This document shows positions 63,131 through 64,000 of a stretch of 64,000 bases of DNA, in pieces. A program made the position numbers and the translations under genes. Position 1 is the stretch's first letter. The number at the start of each line of letters is the position of its first letter. The notes beneath the pieces are model-generated. The model was not told the origin of the DNA. It worked only from the letters and a program-made list of their open reading frames with translations, and made no database searches. This stretch comes from Curvularia sp. ZM96 (taxonomy: Eukaryota; Ascomycota; Dothideomycetes; Pleosporales; Pleosporaceae), in contig JAJGBQ010000008.1 of NCBI GenBank assembly GCA_022457065.1, positions 992,001-1,056,000 on the forward strand, written 5' to 3'.

Positions 63131-63605
63131 CGTTCGAGCTTGTCACGCTAGGCGGTCAAAGCGTCCGTTGCGGCTCAGGCATGTATTGCAAGACCCGCTT
63201 TCCGTCTGCACCATAAGCAGCTTACAATAGCTAACAGGTAGGGCGGATTAGGCAGGTCTACCGTCCCCCAACGCTGAAGCGAACCTAAGCCCAATCGAAC
63301 CTGCTTGCACAGCGTGAGTCGGCACTCATATCCGTCGTGACTCTAGCAGGTCATCTACATCGCTGTGGCGGACCGGATACCCTGCAATGCAGTCAAAGTG
63401 CTGAACAGCCTCGGTAACGTCAGCACCGGAGATTCTAAATGCTCCCACAAAATCTGTTCCACTGACGGGGACAACAGGACGCCGAGACGAACCGACAGCG
63501 TCATGTAGAGAGAAATGCTCTACTAAGTAGTGCGCTATGTTAAGTAGCTTGCTCTATGAATTATCAGGCCATCCAGCTGCTGCGCTCTCGTGTGGGTGTC
63601 ATTGC
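63131..63605. promoter_or_regulatory. Divergent intergenic region before the P450 gene
   Basis: About 475 bp upstream of two head-to-head loci. No defined promoter element recognised. Confidence 0.35.
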
Positions 63606-64000
63606 ATGCACCGAAACATGTGGGTTGTTTATCTAGCAATCGCAACCGGCTTCCTGGTCGGCATCATCACATGGCGTCGTTGTTCGCGCGGCGCTGCCAA
63701 CGCGCTGCCACAAGGCCCTCGGGGCTACCCTTTACTTGGCATGCTCTCTTTATCATCTTGTTGGCCGCGTTCAGATATCTAACAAAAGTGTAGGCTGTTT
63801 CACCTTACTGAGAACATACCCCGAGCTAACACTCCACAAATGGGCCCAAGAATACGGGCCACTCTACTCCTTTACGGTCGGCAACCAGCGCTTCGTCGTG
63901 GTATCGGATCCTGACACTGCGAAATTTCTCTTTCTCAGCAACGGATCTATTTGTTCGGATCGCAAAGATATGTTCACCAAGAGCCAGACAATACTCAAGG
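63606..64000 (+). CDS. Cytochrome P450, 5' end only
   Basis: The gene leaves the window at the right edge. ATG 63606 (or 63618; 63537 is also in frame) starts a membrane anchor (WVVYLAIATGFLVGIITW), a basic patch (RRCSRG) and the Pro-rich hinge (LPQGPRGYPLLGM) typical of microsomal P450s. A break follows: the frame reaches a stop near 63781, and the sense resumes in another phase from about 63792 as LLRTYPELTLHKWAQEYGPL, YSFTVGNQRFVVVSDPDTAK and SNGSICSDRKDMFTK, which match the first beta strands and B-helix region of P450s. A short intron ending CTAACAAAAGTGTAG (acceptor 63791) with a donor near 63755 would fit. Haem-binding Cys lies outside the window. Confidence 0.8.

Noticed and set aside
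1..64000. CRISPR array or bacterial operon structure
   Set aside because: No regularly spaced direct repeats; split genes and fungal families exclude a prokaryotic source.

Overview
The window is nuclear DNA of a filamentous ascomycete (Pezizomycotina; the gene content would suit a dothideomycete such as Pleosporales, but that is inference). The support is: split genes with 45-90 base introns that begin GT, carry CTAAC/CTGAC-like branch sites and end AG; a fungal A-T-R reductase; a partially reducing PKS of the 6-MSAS type; C2H2 factors; DUF3455; an EXS-domain (SYG1/XPR1) protein; a Pho80-type cyclin; a pogo/Fot1-like transposase; and a Tad-like LINE. Gene density is low, repeats are frequent and at least eight loci are broken, so this looks like an accessory or subtelomere-like compartment. 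No tRNA, rRNA or CRISPR array was recognised.

Layout. 0-3.1 kb: the end of a TPR-array gene and a C2H2 zinc-finger gene. 3.9-11.9 kb: the best-preserved unit, a compact metabolic cluster made of a fatty-acid-hydroxylase/SDR fusion (minus strand), a divergently transcribed NRPS-like carboxylic acid reductase (A-T-R) and a convergent anion:cation-symporter type MFS transporter. 12-19 kb: a repeat-rich zone with three MITE families, a dead pogo-like transposase and one hypothetical gene. 19.5-28.3 kb: a C2H2 factor, a decayed EXS-domain gene, an acidic protein gene next to a perfect 31-bp inverted repeat, and a small charged protein. 28.7-30.3 kb: a MITE with a 5'-truncated LINE inserted at its end, bounded by a 13-bp target-site duplication. 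30.6-35.1 kb: a wrecked 6-MSAS-type PKS followed by an intact SnoaL-like gene. 37.6-47 kb: two frameshifted hypothetical genes, an intact two-exon hypothetical gene, a class 3 lipase-like gene, a secreted DUF3455 protein and a WD40 fragment. 47.9-53.6 kb: a chromo-shadow-like fragment, a stand-alone thioester-reductase domain, an F-box-like protein and a DHCR24-like FAD oxidoreductase. 54.6-57.5 kb: two coiled-coil genes driven by duplicated, near-identical promoters. 60-64 kb: a cyclin, a gene with one in-frame stop, and the 5' end of a cytochrome P450 that leaves the window.

How the genes may work together. In the left cluster a carboxylic acid would be activated, tethered and reduced by the A-T-R enzyme, hydroxylated or dehydrogenated by the diiron/SDR fusion protein, and moved by the MFS carrier. 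The remaining biosynthetic genes (PKS remnant, SnoaL, lone R domain, FAD oxidase, P450) are scattered and mostly damaged, which suggests remains of several clusters rather than one pathway. Several frame breaks fall in short A or G runs, so sequencing or assembly error should be excluded before those genes are called dead.
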